Positions 8,183 to 15,666 of a stretch of DNA of 56,988 bases are shown in pieces. Each line of letters opens with the position of its first letter. Position 1 is the first letter of the stretch. Under the pieces are notes generated by a model. The model worked only from the letters and a program-made list of their open reading frames with translations. It was not told the DNA's origin and searched no databases. Source of the stretch: a virus; the IMG/VR virus record IMGVR_UViG_3300009012_000001, positions 1-56,988 of that record. The stretch is one strand, 5' to 3'. Made by a program: the position numbers and the translations under genes.

Positions 8183-8204
8183 CTACCGCTACATCTTGCG
8201 GTAG
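8183..8204. promoter_or_regulatory. Operator-like inverted repeat CTACCGC-N8-GCGGTAG
   Basis: A perfect 7+7 inverted repeat with 8 nt between the arms. The outer TTCTACC/GGTAG-type half-sites are the same as those over the promoters at 15.7, 17.0, 17.5, 20.3, 21.0, 23.7 and 44.4 kb. It lies between the end of the leftward operon and the rightward gene at 8385. A TTGATT lies at 8174-8179 but no matching -10 is evident, so it is called as a binding site only. Confidence 0.5.
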
Positions 8205-8245
8205 GAGAATCGATGGCGGCAGGGAAGACTGAAGGCAACAAAATA

Positions 8246-8274
8246 GCCCGGCGTCTGGGAGTGGAACGCCGGGC
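8246..8274 (-). terminator. Intrinsic terminator for the leftward (integrase/Ro60) operon
   Basis: GCCCGGCGT and ACGCCGGGC form a perfect 9-bp stem with an 11-nt loop. On the minus strand it is followed by TATTTTGTTG. It lies downstream (leftward) of the operon that ends with the HNH gene at 8973 and would separate it from the late genes. Confidence 0.7.
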
Positions 8275-8384
8275 AGGAACTGCGGTGATGCCCCAAGGCC
8301 CTTCACCTGCATTATTACCCAGCCACACCGCAAATTCCTGCCTCCCTCCCCAAAAATCCGGGCAACCTTTTAGGAGGGCTTCCC

Positions 8385-8876
8385 ATGGTCGCTCAGTATA
8401 GGCAGTCCTTCATAACTGCTAAAGAAACTACAAAAGAACAAGACAATGCCTATACTGAAACACCCCGTCGGTACGCCGAGCCGCGATGGCGGACGTCGGG
8501 CAAGCAGCGGGCGGCCAGCGCGGTGGCGTGGCGGTTCCGGGCGCTGTTCTATCCGACCAGCTGGGTGCCGTTGCCGAGCCTGCGCCTGCAGGCGTTCCGG
8601 CTGTTCAAGGCGGGCTGGACGGAACGGGACCTAACTGGAGCCATGGACGAGGCCGCCAAGGCCCCCTGGCGGCGGGAACGGCCCAAAACCCTATGGTTTT
8701 TCCTGGGATGGGTCAAACGCGCTCGGGCGCGCGCGGCGGCGCAAGCCGACCGCGAACACGAGGAACGCGTCAGACAGAATGCCCTGGAACCAAGGTCCCA
8801 GGGGATGGGGATTCAGTGGGAGAAAGTGCTGCCGTGGTGGACCCCAACGAAGGAACCAAACCCAAGTCCGCCGTGA
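8385..8876 (+). CDS. Hypothetical basic protein, isolated rightward gene
   Basis: 163 residues starting at ATG 8385 behind an ideal AGGAGG. It is the only plus-strand gene left of 17 kb. The body is helical and basic (FRALFYPTSWVPLPSLRLQA, AGWTERDLTGAMDEAAKA, WVKRARARAAAQADREHE) with a Pro-rich end. Its solitary position beside operator and terminator elements is where a replication initiator or late regulator might lie, but no known domain is recognised. The same frame continues after the TGA with a protein-like stretch (SWEGWRKAWEEIRDLSYAL) to about 8960, so the original gene may have been longer. Confidence 0.55.
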   Translation: MVAQYRQSFITAKETTKEQDNAYTETPRRYAEPRWRTSGKQRAASAVAWRFRALFYPTSWVPLPSLRLQAFRLFKAGWTERDLTGAMDEAAKAPWRRERPKTLWFFLGWVKRARARAAAQADREHEERVRQNALEPRSQGMGIQWEKVLPWWTPTKEPNPSPP

Positions 8877-8972
8877 CGCCGCCGTGGGTCCTGGGAGGGA
8901 TGGCGCAAGGCGTGGGAAGAAATCCGCGACCTGTCCTATGCATTGCACCATCCTTCATCCCATGACCCCCAG

Positions 8973-9323
8973 TTAGTGAAACAGTTTAGTCTGTTTGGCC
9001 CGTCGCATCCGTCGGTCCGACGGGTCGTTTCCCTCCTCGTCCATCAGTTCGTGCAGCCTGTCGTGGCACCACGCGCACACGGCGATGCAGTCGTTCATCT
9101 CCTGGTCGTCACCGCCGAACACCGCTTCGTAACTGCGGTGGTGAACGTGCAGCGGGCCGTCATGGTCGGCGTTGATTTGGCACCTCCCCCCCGCCCGTGC
9201 GATGACCTGGGCGCGTACGTCCCGCCACTGCGGGGACTTCAGATACTCTTCGTACACCAACATGCGGAAGTCACCGTCCTCGACGATGGATTCCGCAACC
9301 GGTTGCGGTGAAGATATTCTCAT
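8973..9323 (-). CDS. HNH endonuclease
   Basis: About 116 residues. EYLKSPQWRDVRAQVIARAG then CQINADHDGPLHVHHRSYEA and CIAVCAWCHDRLHELMDEE give the HNH order: first Cys, a central HVHH with the catalytic His, then a CxxCH zinc site. This is the free-standing phage HNH type found near packaging or as a homing enzyme. The start is uncertain: ATG at 9362, 9323 or 9263, none with a strong ribosome site. It is the last gene of the leftward operon. Confidence 0.78.
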   Translation of the reverse strand: MRISSPQPVAESIVEDGDFRMLVYEEYLKSPQWRDVRAQVIARAGGRCQINADHDGPLHVHHRSYEAVFGGDDQEMNDCIAVCAWCHDRLHELMDEEGNDPSDRRMRRAKQTKLFH

Positions 9324-9428
9324 CCCTGATGCGATTTCTCCGCAAACTTCATCGCCAGCCATGAGGGACGATTTTTGAGGGTTCACTCCGTACGAATCCC
9401 CCCCTGCCGAAGCGCAGACGGCGAGAAC

Positions 9429-9477
9429 GGGAAGGACAGGGAGGGACAGGGAGGGACGGGGAGGGACAGGGAAGGAC
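9429..9477. repeat. G-rich tandem repeat, about 10-bp unit
   Basis: About five copies of a GAGGGACAGG-like unit on the plus strand. The run contains many GGG triplets and could form a G-quadruplex. It lies in the gap between the HNH gene and the zinc-finger gene (9324-9564), where I see no other feature. Confidence 0.8.
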
Positions 9478-9564
9478 GCCATGAAAAAGTGCAGTCCGTT
9501 GGAATCGGGGTCCTATTCAATGCAAATCTCTTCAGGACGCACGATTGCGGGGTGTTGCTACGTT

Positions 9565-9786
9565 TTACGCCAATTTTCGCCAGCAGGCCGCGTAGACGGC
9601 GTCGTCCCGACAGCCCGCCAAACAATGCAGGTACACCTTCCCCCGCTGCGTTCGCACCATCAGCGACGGAATGCGGTCGTCGTGCGCGGGGCAGTGCAGC
9701 ATATGCCCGCGCGCACAAGCGCATTGTGTCTTGCCGCACCGCAGGCTGCGCAGGACCTTGTCGGTGATTCGGGTTTTCGCCGTCAC
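9565..9786 (-). CDS. Stand-alone CHC2-type (primase) zinc-finger protein
   Basis: 73 residues from a GTG at 9786 (GTGA overlap with the upstream gene). CACARGHMLHCPAHDD, then RIPSLMV and GKVYLHCLAGC, reproduce the zinc-ribbon layout of DnaG-type primases (C/H pair, CPxHxDxxPS, HCxxGC). In primases this domain reads the template start site. Here no catalytic TOPRIM domain follows, and none is seen elsewhere in the window. It may act with the host primase or the adjacent 175-residue protein. Confidence 0.75.
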   Translation of the reverse strand: MTAKTRITDKVLRSLRCGKTQCACARGHMLHCPAHDDRIPSLMVRTQRGKVYLHCLAGCRDDAVYAACWRKLA

Positions 9787-10310
9787 GCCGTCCCCAGTAT
9801 CGCGCGCTCCAGGTCCGTCAGGTCCCAGGCCGCCACGAGTTCGTAGACGTCCCCGTCGAACGGGCGCAGCAGGACCGGGTCGCGCGCCACGACGTCGCGC
9901 CATTCCGCCTCCCACAAGATGAGGTCGTCCTTGGCGGCCAGCGTGCGCACCGCCGGCGGCATGGGCGGCACCAGCGCCCTACCGGCACACCCGCCAATCA
10001 AGAGAACGCCGCGCAACAGCGTGTCGGTGTGCTTGTCGTCGGGATTTTCGTACGCGCTGACATCCGGATTCCAACGGACGCGCGCCCATGTGATTCGCGC
10101 CACCGCCAGTTTCGGGAGATGGGACGTGTTGCGACCTCCCTTGATGACGGCGTCGCGCACGTCGAGGAGCCGCGCCCCGCGCAGAATCGCCTCCGCCGCG
10201 CGCACCACGCGCCGTTCGGCCTCCGTCTCGGCCGTCGCGGGACCGCGTTCCGTCACGTACCGCCGTACCACCGATTCCGCGTCCGATACTGCAAACGTCT
10301 TCAGGTCCAT
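9783..10310 (-). CDS. Hypothetical protein upstream of the primase-type zinc finger
   Basis: 175 residues from ATG 10310, with GAGGTGAGGG before the start; an in-frame GTG at 10319 is less likely. The N-terminal half is Arg-rich helix, and the C-terminal half has hydrophobic strands (LLRGVLLIGGCAG, DLILWEAEWRDVVA). No family recognised. Its GTGA link with the zinc-finger gene suggests joint function, possibly in DNA replication; this is inference from position only. Confidence 0.6.
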   Translation of the reverse strand: MDLKTFAVSDAESVVRRYVTERGPATAETEAERRVVRAAEAILRGARLLDVRDAVIKGGRNTSHLPKLAVARITWARVRWNPDVSAYENPDDKHTDTLLRGVLLIGGCAGRALVPPMPPAVRTLAAKDDLILWEAEWRDVVARDPVLLRPFDGDVYELVAAWDLTDLERAILGTA

Positions 10311-10339
10311 CGCCCTCACCTCTCCCCTTGGATTGTGGT

Positions 10340-10861
10340 TCAGTCAACGATGTGCAACAACGTCGGCTTGCCCATCTTCGCCGCCTGCTTTGCCGTCCAG
10401 CACGCGCCGCTTTTCACATGGTCGGTGCGCCCGTCGTGGTAACAGAACGGGAACCGTCGGCCACGGTAGCCCGGCGGGTAGTCCTTGGCGACGACGACGT
10501 GGACTTCGTCGGACGCGCGGGCGATGTCCATGTCTCGGGCCTTGTAGCCGTAGTCGCGGGACCCTGGCACCGCGTCCACCTTGCCCCACGAATGAAGCAT
10601 TGGAGCCTTGATGTCCAGCGCCAGACCATATTCGCGTGCGATGTCTTCCGCCCAGATGTCCACGCCGCCCAGCGGGCTGTGGCCGGAGACGACGACAAGA
10701 CCATCGGGCGGCAGGACACGTGGGCATGCCCCAGTCAAAATTGCCACCGCGATTTTTTGCGCCGCGTCGGCGAGGATGTCCCGGATGGTCTGCTTCGCCT
10801 TCGCCGCGCGTTCCGGCGTGAACTTGTCCGCCCCGTTGCCGACGATGCCGATGGCGCGCAT
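10340..10861 (-). CDS. SLOG / YspA-like Rossmann-fold protein
   Basis: 173 residues from ATG 10861. AIGIVGNGADKF opens a Rossmann-like strand-loop. Then GLVVVSGHSPLGGVDIWAED, near residue 70, is the GG-D/E signature of SLOG (DprA/LOG-like) domains. RDMDIARASDEVHVVVA follows as the second nucleotide-side strand. SLOG proteins bind or make nucleotide-derived ligands and are common in phage accessory regions and defence-linked loci. The ligand here is unknown. Confidence 0.65.
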   Translation of the reverse strand: MRAIGIVGNGADKFTPERAAKAKQTIRDILADAAQKIAVAILTGACPRVLPPDGLVVVSGHSPLGGVDIWAEDIAREYGLALDIKAPMLHSWGKVDAVPGSRDYGYKARDMDIARASDEVHVVVAKDYPPGYRGRRFPFCYHDGRTDHVKSGACWTAKQAAKMGKPTLLHIVD

Positions 10862-10863
10862 GG

Positions 10864-11205
10864 TTATTCCGCGCGTTTCCCCGCCGCGATTTTCGCGTGC
10901 CATTTGGCGACCATGGCCTCGTGCCCCGCTCGGGCTTCCGCTTCCGTGGCGTAGCGGTCTATGTCCAGTTCCGTCATGTCAGTCTTGCTACGGAACACCA
11001 TCGTCTCAAAAATAATCGGCCGACTTGCCCCGCACATGAACCCGTGGTCAATCCCCAGCCAGACCGTCGAAATCCATGTCCCGTCAGGCAGGGTTGTCTG
11101 TGCGACCCGTTTGTACGTCACGTCGTGCAAGCACTTTTCAATGTCTGCGTACGCGCCGTCCGGGAATGGCGTCCCGTCGCGTCGATACCATAACGGACGA
11201 TGCAT
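10864..11205 (-). CDS. Conserved-looking hypothetical phage protein
   Basis: 113 residues. The N-terminus reads WYRRDGTPFPDGAYADIEKC, then TTLPDGTWISTVWLGIDHGF and a C-terminal helix (EAEARAGHEAMVAKWHAKI). The layout (a short instruction-like beta domain, then TEAEAxxGH) is one I associate with small uncharacterised phage proteins of many hosts. No function is assigned. Confidence 0.6.
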   Translation of the reverse strand: MHRPLWYRRDGTPFPDGAYADIEKCLHDVTYKRVAQTTLPDGTWISTVWLGIDHGFMCGASRPIIFETMVFRSKTDMTELDIDRYATEAEARAGHEAMVAKWHAKIAAGKRAE

Positions 11206-11209
11206 GCGG

Positions 11210-11377
11210 TCACTCCGTGTGCGGCCAGGATTGGCGGCACGCTGGGCAGACCCACGACCACCTTCGCCAGCCGCCGTGTTCTGGCCACAGGTAATGGAGA
11301 AACTCCGCCACGGTCCCGCAGGACGGGCAAACGTGCGTGGTGCGGTAGACCGCGTCGGGCAGGTCAGTCGGGGTCAT
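11210..11377 (-). CDS. Zinc-ribbon mini-protein
   Basis: 55 residues from ATG 11377 (ATGA overlap with the methyltransferase gene). Two CxxC knuckles (HVCPSCGTVAEF and WVCPACRQSWP), 30 residues apart, form a single zinc ribbon rich in Trp. It probably acts as a small nucleic-acid or protein adaptor. Confidence 0.6.
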   Translation of the reverse strand: MTPTDLPDAVYRTTHVCPSCGTVAEFLHYLWPEHGGWRRWSWVCPACRQSWPHTE

Positions 11378-12633
11378 GGGAACAACGCCAGTTGTCCTTC
11401 CGGCCATGTAGGTGGCCGCTGGTTTTCCTCCGGCTCCGCCAAAATAGGGGTCGGGCCGCCTGCGACGACCGCGCCGTGGACGGCGGCGTCAACGGGCACG
11501 TCGGTGGCCGACTTTATGACAACCTCCAGTGGCTGCACCAAGTCTGCTTCCAGCGGCGCCAGACGTTGACGCATCAACGGGATGTAATCCGGCTGCAGGT
11601 CGATACCGATGGAGTTCCTGCCATTCTTCGCCGCAACGAGGAGCGTGGTCCCGCTGCCGGCGAATGGGTCGAGCACCGTCCCGCCAATCGGACACCCTGC
11701 GAGGATGCATGGGAAGACCAACGCTTGGGGGAATGTGGCGAAGTGCGCGTGGGAGAAGGCTTCCGTGGGAATCTCCCAGACGGTGCGTTTGTTGCGCACA
11801 TTCTGTACCTCGTCTGGATGATGGGTCCCGAATCCACGAGTACGCATCAGTTCCCTGTCCGCGCCCATAGTCAATTCGGGAGCCGTCAAGTTTTCTCGCG
11901 CTGCCCATGATTCGGATGAGTTCCACTCGCCAACCGACGGTTCCTGAATTGCCTCCGTATCGTAGTAGTATCTCTCCGCCTTCGCCAGCAAGAACAAGTA
12001 TTCGTGCGCCTTTGTCGGCCGGTCCGTCACGCTCTCCGGCATGGGGTTGGGCTTACTCCAAATGATGTCTGAGCGGAGCCACCAGCCATCCGCCTGGAGG
12101 GCGAAGGCCACGCGCCAGGGGATACCGACGAGGTCCTTTGGTTTGAGCCATGCATCGTGCTGTCCAGACGATACGGTTGAGGCGTACGAATCGCCCAGAT
12201 TGAGCCACAGTGTCCCGTCATCCCGCAGCACTCGCCGCACTCCCCTGAAAACCTCGACGAGATGATGGACGTAGAGGTCGAACGTGGGTTCGAGACCGAG
12301 GGAACCACGCCACGCATCGCATTTTTGGCAGCACGACGACGGGACGACAAACCGTTGATGCTCGTGGGGTTTCCCGCCTTCTAGCGTGCTTCCCTCGACA
12401 CCACCACCAGCCGATACTTTCTCGACATTGTCTTCCCATTGGTGGGAACATTCCATCTCCCCATCCCATATCTGCGCGACGAGTTTGTAGTCGCGCAATC
12501 CCCAGTACGGCGGCGAAGTCACCACGCAGTGGACCGATTCGTCAGGGATGGTTTTTAGTACGTCTAACACATGCCCGACGCAAATCGTGGCGCGAGAAAC
12601 AGTCTGGGAGAAGTCAGTCGGGTTCGATGCCAT
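11374..12633 (-). CDS. DNA methyltransferase, SPPY type, with inserted zinc motif
   Basis: 419 residues. TSPPYWGLRDY (motif IV) lies near residue 38. DPFAGSGTTLLVAAKNG (motif I) is at about 325, then SIGIDLQPDYI. The order IV then I marks the beta class, and SPPY is most often seen in N4-cytosine enzymes, so this is probably m4C, with m6A possible. Between them an insert holds ECSHQW and SCCQKCDAW, a likely zinc site in the target-recognition region. It presumably guards phage DNA against host restriction, or acts on a different target from the ParB fusion enzyme at 6525. Confidence 0.88.
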   Translation of the reverse strand: MASNPTDFSQTVSRATICVGHVLDVLKTIPDESVHCVVTSPPYWGLRDYKLVAQIWDGEMECSHQWEDNVEKVSAGGGVEGSTLEGGKPHEHQRFVVPSSCCQKCDAWRGSLGLEPTFDLYVHHLVEVFRGVRRVLRDDGTLWLNLGDSYASTVSSGQHDAWLKPKDLVGIPWRVAFALQADGWWLRSDIIWSKPNPMPESVTDRPTKAHEYLFLLAKAERYYYDTEAIQEPSVGEWNSSESWAARENLTAPELTMGADRELMRTRGFGTHHPDEVQNVRNKRTVWEIPTEAFSHAHFATFPQALVFPCILAGCPIGGTVLDPFAGSGTTLLVAAKNGRNSIGIDLQPDYIPLMRQRLAPLEADLVQPLEVVIKSATDVPVDAAVHGAVVAGGPTPILAEPEENQRPPTWPEGQLALFP

Positions 12634-12916
12634 ATTCGTCCGTGCGATATTCGCCGTTGATGACGTCCAGCAGCAGATGCATGCGGCGGACCGCCACCGT
12701 CCCGGGCGCGACGGCCGGCGTACGCGCCGCCGTCAGGTAGACCCCGCGGCGGCTGTCCCGGCACAGCCACGCCACGGAGGACGGGGCCTGCGCATTGTAG
12801 GCCCGGATGCGTACGCATTCCAATAGGTGCGGCCGCGCGAAATCGACCAGGAAGAAGACGGCCAGAACCACTCCCAGCCACCAGCGCCGCGCGCCATCGG
12901 GGTCCAGCGGTATCAT
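12614..12916 (-). CDS. Small membrane protein
   Basis: 100 residues from ATG 12916 (ATGA overlap with the upstream gene). One membrane segment near the N-terminus (WWLGVVLAVFFLVDF) is followed by a polar domain with two Cys. The end overlaps the methyltransferase start by 20 nt. No family recognised. Confidence 0.55.
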   Translation of the reverse strand: MIPLDPDGARRWWLGVVLAVFFLVDFARPHLLECVRIRAYNAQAPSSVAWLCRDSRRGVYLTAARTPAVAPGTVAVRRMHLLLDVINGEYRTDEYGIEPD

Positions 12917-13350
12917 AAAAATTTGGTAAGCACATGGAGACCAGATTTTGTTACCCCCGCAGAACGCCACCCCGCCTTCTTGAAACAATAACCTGGGTTC
13001 GGACTCTTGATTTTACGCGCGTCCACGAATGTCCACGCAGTGTTCTGGCCCCATTTGTCAACGGCGGCCTGCTCTGCTTCGAGGATGATATCGGATGACA
13101 GCCGCGGCGATTCGTTACGGAAAATCGTGCAATGATACCCAGCGCGGTCGTCCATCCGCAATTCTGGCCGTGGATACATCCAAACGAAGAGGACCAATCC
13201 GCTCACATCGCGTAGGACGAGTTTGCGTCCCGAGTATGCGAACTGCCGAGCTCCAACCGTGCGCCGCGAATAATGACGGTCGGCCAACTGCGCCATTTCC
13301 GCATCGAAATGGGTCGTTTTGACCAATCCCTCAAACAATGGTAATAGCAT
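12913..13350 (-). CDS. GNAT-like conserved phage protein
   Basis: 145 residues. RHYSRRTVGARQFAYSGRKL, LVLFVWMYPRPE, then LSSDIILEAEQAAVDKWG and GYCFKKAGWRSAG follow a layout I associate with acyltransferase-fold (GNAT-like) phage proteins of unknown target. The GYCFKKAGW stretch corresponds to the usual 'xxFYxxxGF' end strand of the family. Substrate unknown; assignment is by pattern only. Confidence 0.55.
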   Translation of the reverse strand: MLLPLFEGLVKTTHFDAEMAQLADRHYSRRTVGARQFAYSGRKLVLRDVSGLVLFVWMYPRPELRMDDRAGYHCTIFRNESPRLSSDIILEAEQAAVDKWGQNTAWTFVDARKIKSPNPGYCFKKAGWRSAGVTKSGLHVLTKFL

Positions 13351-13352
13351 TG

Positions 13353-13550
13353 TCAGGCGAGTTCATCAGGGTGGACCTCGATGACCGTGCGCTGTTCGAC
13401 GCGGTGGACGACGTTCTCGCGGCCGCCCGCATTGAAGTTCCCGAAATGCATCCCCGCCCGCCGCAGCGCGTCCGCTTCCGTGTCCGCCTCGGCGGTCCAC
13501 CCGCAGCCCTCGTGCAGGCAGGCCAACAGGTACAGGCGGCGGATTCTCAT
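13353..13550 (-). CDS. Small hypothetical protein
   Basis: 65 residues from ATG 13550 (ATGA overlap). LACLHEGCGWTAEADTEADALRRAG looks like a half zinc-ribbon (Cys-x3-Cys plus His) followed by a helix, typical of domains that strip or sense sheet-like metal sites. Function unknown. Confidence 0.5.
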   Translation of the reverse strand: MRIRRLYLLACLHEGCGWTAEADTEADALRRAGMHFGNFNAGGRENVVHRVEQRTVIEVHPDELA

Positions 13551-13837
13551 TCCGCGGCGGTCAAGTACCGTTGCCACGCCGCCGTGAGGGCGTCCAAATC
13601 GTCTGCCATCTTGACGGCCGACAAGTCGTAGGACGTCGTGAACCCGTACTGCCGCGCGTCCCCGTCCAGGCCCAGGACAGCCTTGCCGGTGGGATAATCC
13701 CCGTAGAGTTGGCCCAGGACGCAGCGCCAGCCGGAATGGATGTCCAACGACGCCGCGTCCACCTCCGCCCGCCACCCCGGCCGCCGCGCGTCCAGCAACG
13801 CCGCCCCCGCCCGCACCCGTTCCTCGACCGTCTTCAT
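13547..13837 (-). CDS. Hypothetical protein, paralogue of the protein at 25571
   Basis: 96 residues from ATG 13837. The pattern ERVRAGAALLDARRPGW, then CVLGQLYGDYPTG and a C-terminal GFTTSYDLSAVKMAD matches the product at 25571-25876 in order and spacing (FLDRRIPHW, CILGHIFG, GLT). Two copies lie in two different operons of opposite strand. The family is common in phages but has no known role that I can name. Confidence 0.6.
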   Translation of the reverse strand: MKTVEERVRAGAALLDARRPGWRAEVDAASLDIHSGWRCVLGQLYGDYPTGKAVLGLDGDARQYGFTTSYDLSAVKMADDLDALTAAWQRYLTAAE

Positions 13838-14004
13838 CGTCGTTCCCCCTTGTCGCCCGGTTTGTCCAACGTCAGCATCACCAACGCGCCCGGGATGGCG
13901 TCCTCCCGCGCGACGACCACGACGCCCCGCGCGGCGCACTGGCGGATGAACTCGTCCACGTCGACCGTCCGCGTGTCCACGGCCACCTTCATCGGGAATT
14001 TCAT
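13834..14004 (-). CDS. Small hypothetical protein
   Basis: 56 residues from ATG 14004 (ATGA overlap with the Ro60 gene); ATG 13992 is also possible. It has an alternating beta-helix pattern (KVAVDTRTVDVDEFIRQCA, GVVVVARED). It is translationally coupled to the Ro60-like gene, so it may serve the same process. No known family. Confidence 0.5.
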   Translation of the reverse strand: MKFPMKVAVDTRTVDVDEFIRQCAARGVVVVAREDAIPGALVMLTLDKPGDKGERR

Positions 14005-15443
14005 TCCGCCGCGACGACCGGGGCTGCCATGTCCGTGCCATCCTTCGCCGCCGCGTAATCGCCCTCGGCCTCCTCCACGCGAATCCAATCTACGATACGG
14101 TCGCTGAACCCGTTCACGCGCGTCCAGCCCTGCCGCGTGTCCAGCGCGGGCGCGTAGGGCGCCACGTTGACCACGTAGGCGGCCCGGGTCCACGCCTTCC
14201 GGATGCCGTCATGCGCCTGTTCGTCCGTCACGACAACAACGCGGTCGAACCCAGCGGTCTTCGGCGCGATGGCCTCCAATGCCGCGTCCAGGTACGTCGC
14301 GCCGTGCCCCTGGCTGCGGTGGATGCCTTCCAGCAGGCCGAACCCGCGCAGGTTCGCCACCTCGACCGCCGCGTTGCTGAACGTCCAGACCCGGCATTCC
14401 TCGCACAGTTCGCGCAGCAGGATGGCGAGCGCCCCCGCCGTGTCGATGCGGGTCGGGACGAAGGACGGGGCGTAGCCGTGGCGCAGGCGCGCCCGCAGGC
14501 CGCCCGTGGCCATGGGGGAATCCATCGACTCGGACACGTCGACGACCAGCGCGGTGCGGCCCGCCAATGTCGGCCGTCCGGCCAGCGTCGCCACCATCGC
14601 TCGGTCCAAGGCGTCCGCGAACTTCGGGACCGCCCGGTACGCCGACACGAACTGGAACGGCAACGCCCGCGCCGTGCGGACCCGTGCCGGGTTGGTCAGC
14701 GCCTCCTCGACGATGGGCGTCGGGACGTCAGCGGCTTCCATGTTGCGCAGGTTGCGCAGCAAAGCCAGGTAGCCCAGCGACCGCTCGCGCAGCAGGCGTT
14801 CCCATGTCGCCTTCTTGTCCGCCCCGCCCGACAGCGCGACCTCCCAGGTATCCGGCGGCTCCAGTTCGCCCGCGAGCAGCGACTTCCACAGCGCCGACTG
14901 TGCCTCGTCGGCTGGCTTCGGGTGCGCCAGGCGCAGCACGTCGCGCAGCCGCACGACGCCCTCGCCGCCGCGGTCGTACTTCGCCAACTGGTAGGCGTCG
15001 AACTTGCCGAACGCCAGCGCCAAGCCGCGCTTGACCTGCGCGCTCAGTTTGGCCGGGGCGTTCGGCGTCTTGCCGTCGCCCCAGTAGAGGGCCAGGAATT
15101 CGGTGAGTTCGTCCGCGCGCCGGACGACCTGGGCCAAGGTGTCCCCGACCAGCCGCCCGCGGGACAGGCGCGCCAACTGCCGGACCAGCCACAGCGGGAC
15201 GTGGCGCAAGGAGAGGTCCGTCCGCGCCGACACCGCGATGGCCGCGACCGCGGCGGGGTCGACCCGCTCGCACAAATCCGCGATGCGGGTCGCGATGTCC
15301 GCGCCCGATTCATAGTAGGTGTCTTCCCAGAGCAGGCAGGACGCGACGGCGCGCCGCAGTTCCAGTTCTGGGGATTGCGCCATCGCCCGCCCGCCTTCGT
15401 GCGTCCGCGGCCGCGCCGCGGTCGGTCGGTTCGTCTTGGCCAT
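14001..15443 (-). CDS. Ro60/TROVE RNA-binding ring protein
   Basis: 480 residues from ATG 15443 with AAGGGGGCG as ribosome site. Residues about 20-290 form the helical-repeat TROVE domain (SLRHVPLWLVRQLARL, ALYWGDGKTPNAPAKL, RNLRNMEAADV, ALPFQFVSAYRAVPKF). The C-terminal about 180 residues are a von Willebrand A domain with the metal-site motif DVSES and TDEQAHDG. Ro60 proteins form a ring that holds the ends of misfolded RNAs and binds Y RNA. Bacterial homologues work with PNPase and Y RNA in RNA quality control. The gene has its own near-consensus promoter (15701-15673) and a 230-nt leader. Phage copies are known but rare. Confidence 0.9.
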   Translation of the reverse strand: MAKTNRPTAARPRTHEGGRAMAQSPELELRRAVASCLLWEDTYYESGADIATRIADLCERVDPAAVAAIAVSARTDLSLRHVPLWLVRQLARLSRGRLVGDTLAQVVRRADELTEFLALYWGDGKTPNAPAKLSAQVKRGLALAFGKFDAYQLAKYDRGGEGVVRLRDVLRLAHPKPADEAQSALWKSLLAGELEPPDTWEVALSGGADKKATWERLLRERSLGYLALLRNLRNMEAADVPTPIVEEALTNPARVRTARALPFQFVSAYRAVPKFADALDRAMVATLAGRPTLAGRTALVVDVSESMDSPMATGGLRARLRHGYAPSFVPTRIDTAGALAILLRELCEECRVWTFSNAAVEVANLRGFGLLEGIHRSQGHGATYLDAALEAIAPKTAGFDRVVVVTDEQAHDGIRKAWTRAAYVVNVAPYAPALDTRQGWTRVNGFSDRIVDWIRVEEAEGDYAAAKDGTDMAAPVVAAE

Positions 15444-15523
15444 GTCGTTTACGCCCCCTTGAATTTTTGCTGGCGGGGGAAAGGCGGACGGGGGTATCCG
15501 GGTGTCACCCCGGACCCTTCTGC

Positions 15524-15549
15524 GACGAAGTATCCCCGGCCTGCGCCAC
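15524..15549. repeat. Ro60-leader direct repeat, copy B
   Basis: GACGAAGTATCC-N5-CTGCGCCAC on the plus strand, 21 of 26 positions identical to the copy at 15630-15655. The five differing bases are all in the central gap, so the two flanks are conserved as separate blocks. Confidence 0.8.
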
Positions 15550-15629
15550 CGCCAACGTTGGCCTGCGATGAAAACCACCCGACGGGAAAAGGCGAACCCG
15601 GAGCGCCCCTTGCGGGGCATCGCGGTCAA

Positions 15630-15655
15630 GACGAAGTATCCGAATTCTGCGCCAC
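15630..15655. repeat. Ro60-leader direct repeat, copy A
   Basis: Partner of 15524-15549, 106 bp away. It lies just inside the predicted start of the Ro60 transcript. Confidence 0.8.
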
Positions 15656-15666
15656 GGCGGATGGCA

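Larger units (their letters stand above)
15444..15666 (-). ncRNA. Long structured 5' leader of the Ro60 gene (candidate Y-like RNA or regulatory leader)
   Basis: About 220 nt separate the promoter at 15701-15673 from the Ro60 start. No coupled gene lies in it. On the minus strand it contains a GNRA-capped hairpin (GCCCC-GCAA-GGGGC), the palindrome GCCAACGTTGGC, and two copies 106 nt apart of GTGGCGCAG-N5-GGATACTTCGTC. In several bacteria the Y RNA is encoded next to the Ro gene, so a small RNA processed from here is possible. I see no clear tRNA-like T-arm, and a plain regulatory leader is equally possible. The in-frame upstream extension of Ro60 is rejected because the ribosome site sits at 15443. 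Confidence 0.45.

Noticed and set aside
15444-15629. A longer Ro60 protein starting at an upstream in-frame ATG in the leader
   Set aside because: The upstream part is Arg-rich noise. The best ribosome site is at 15443, and the true TROVE start lies just after it.
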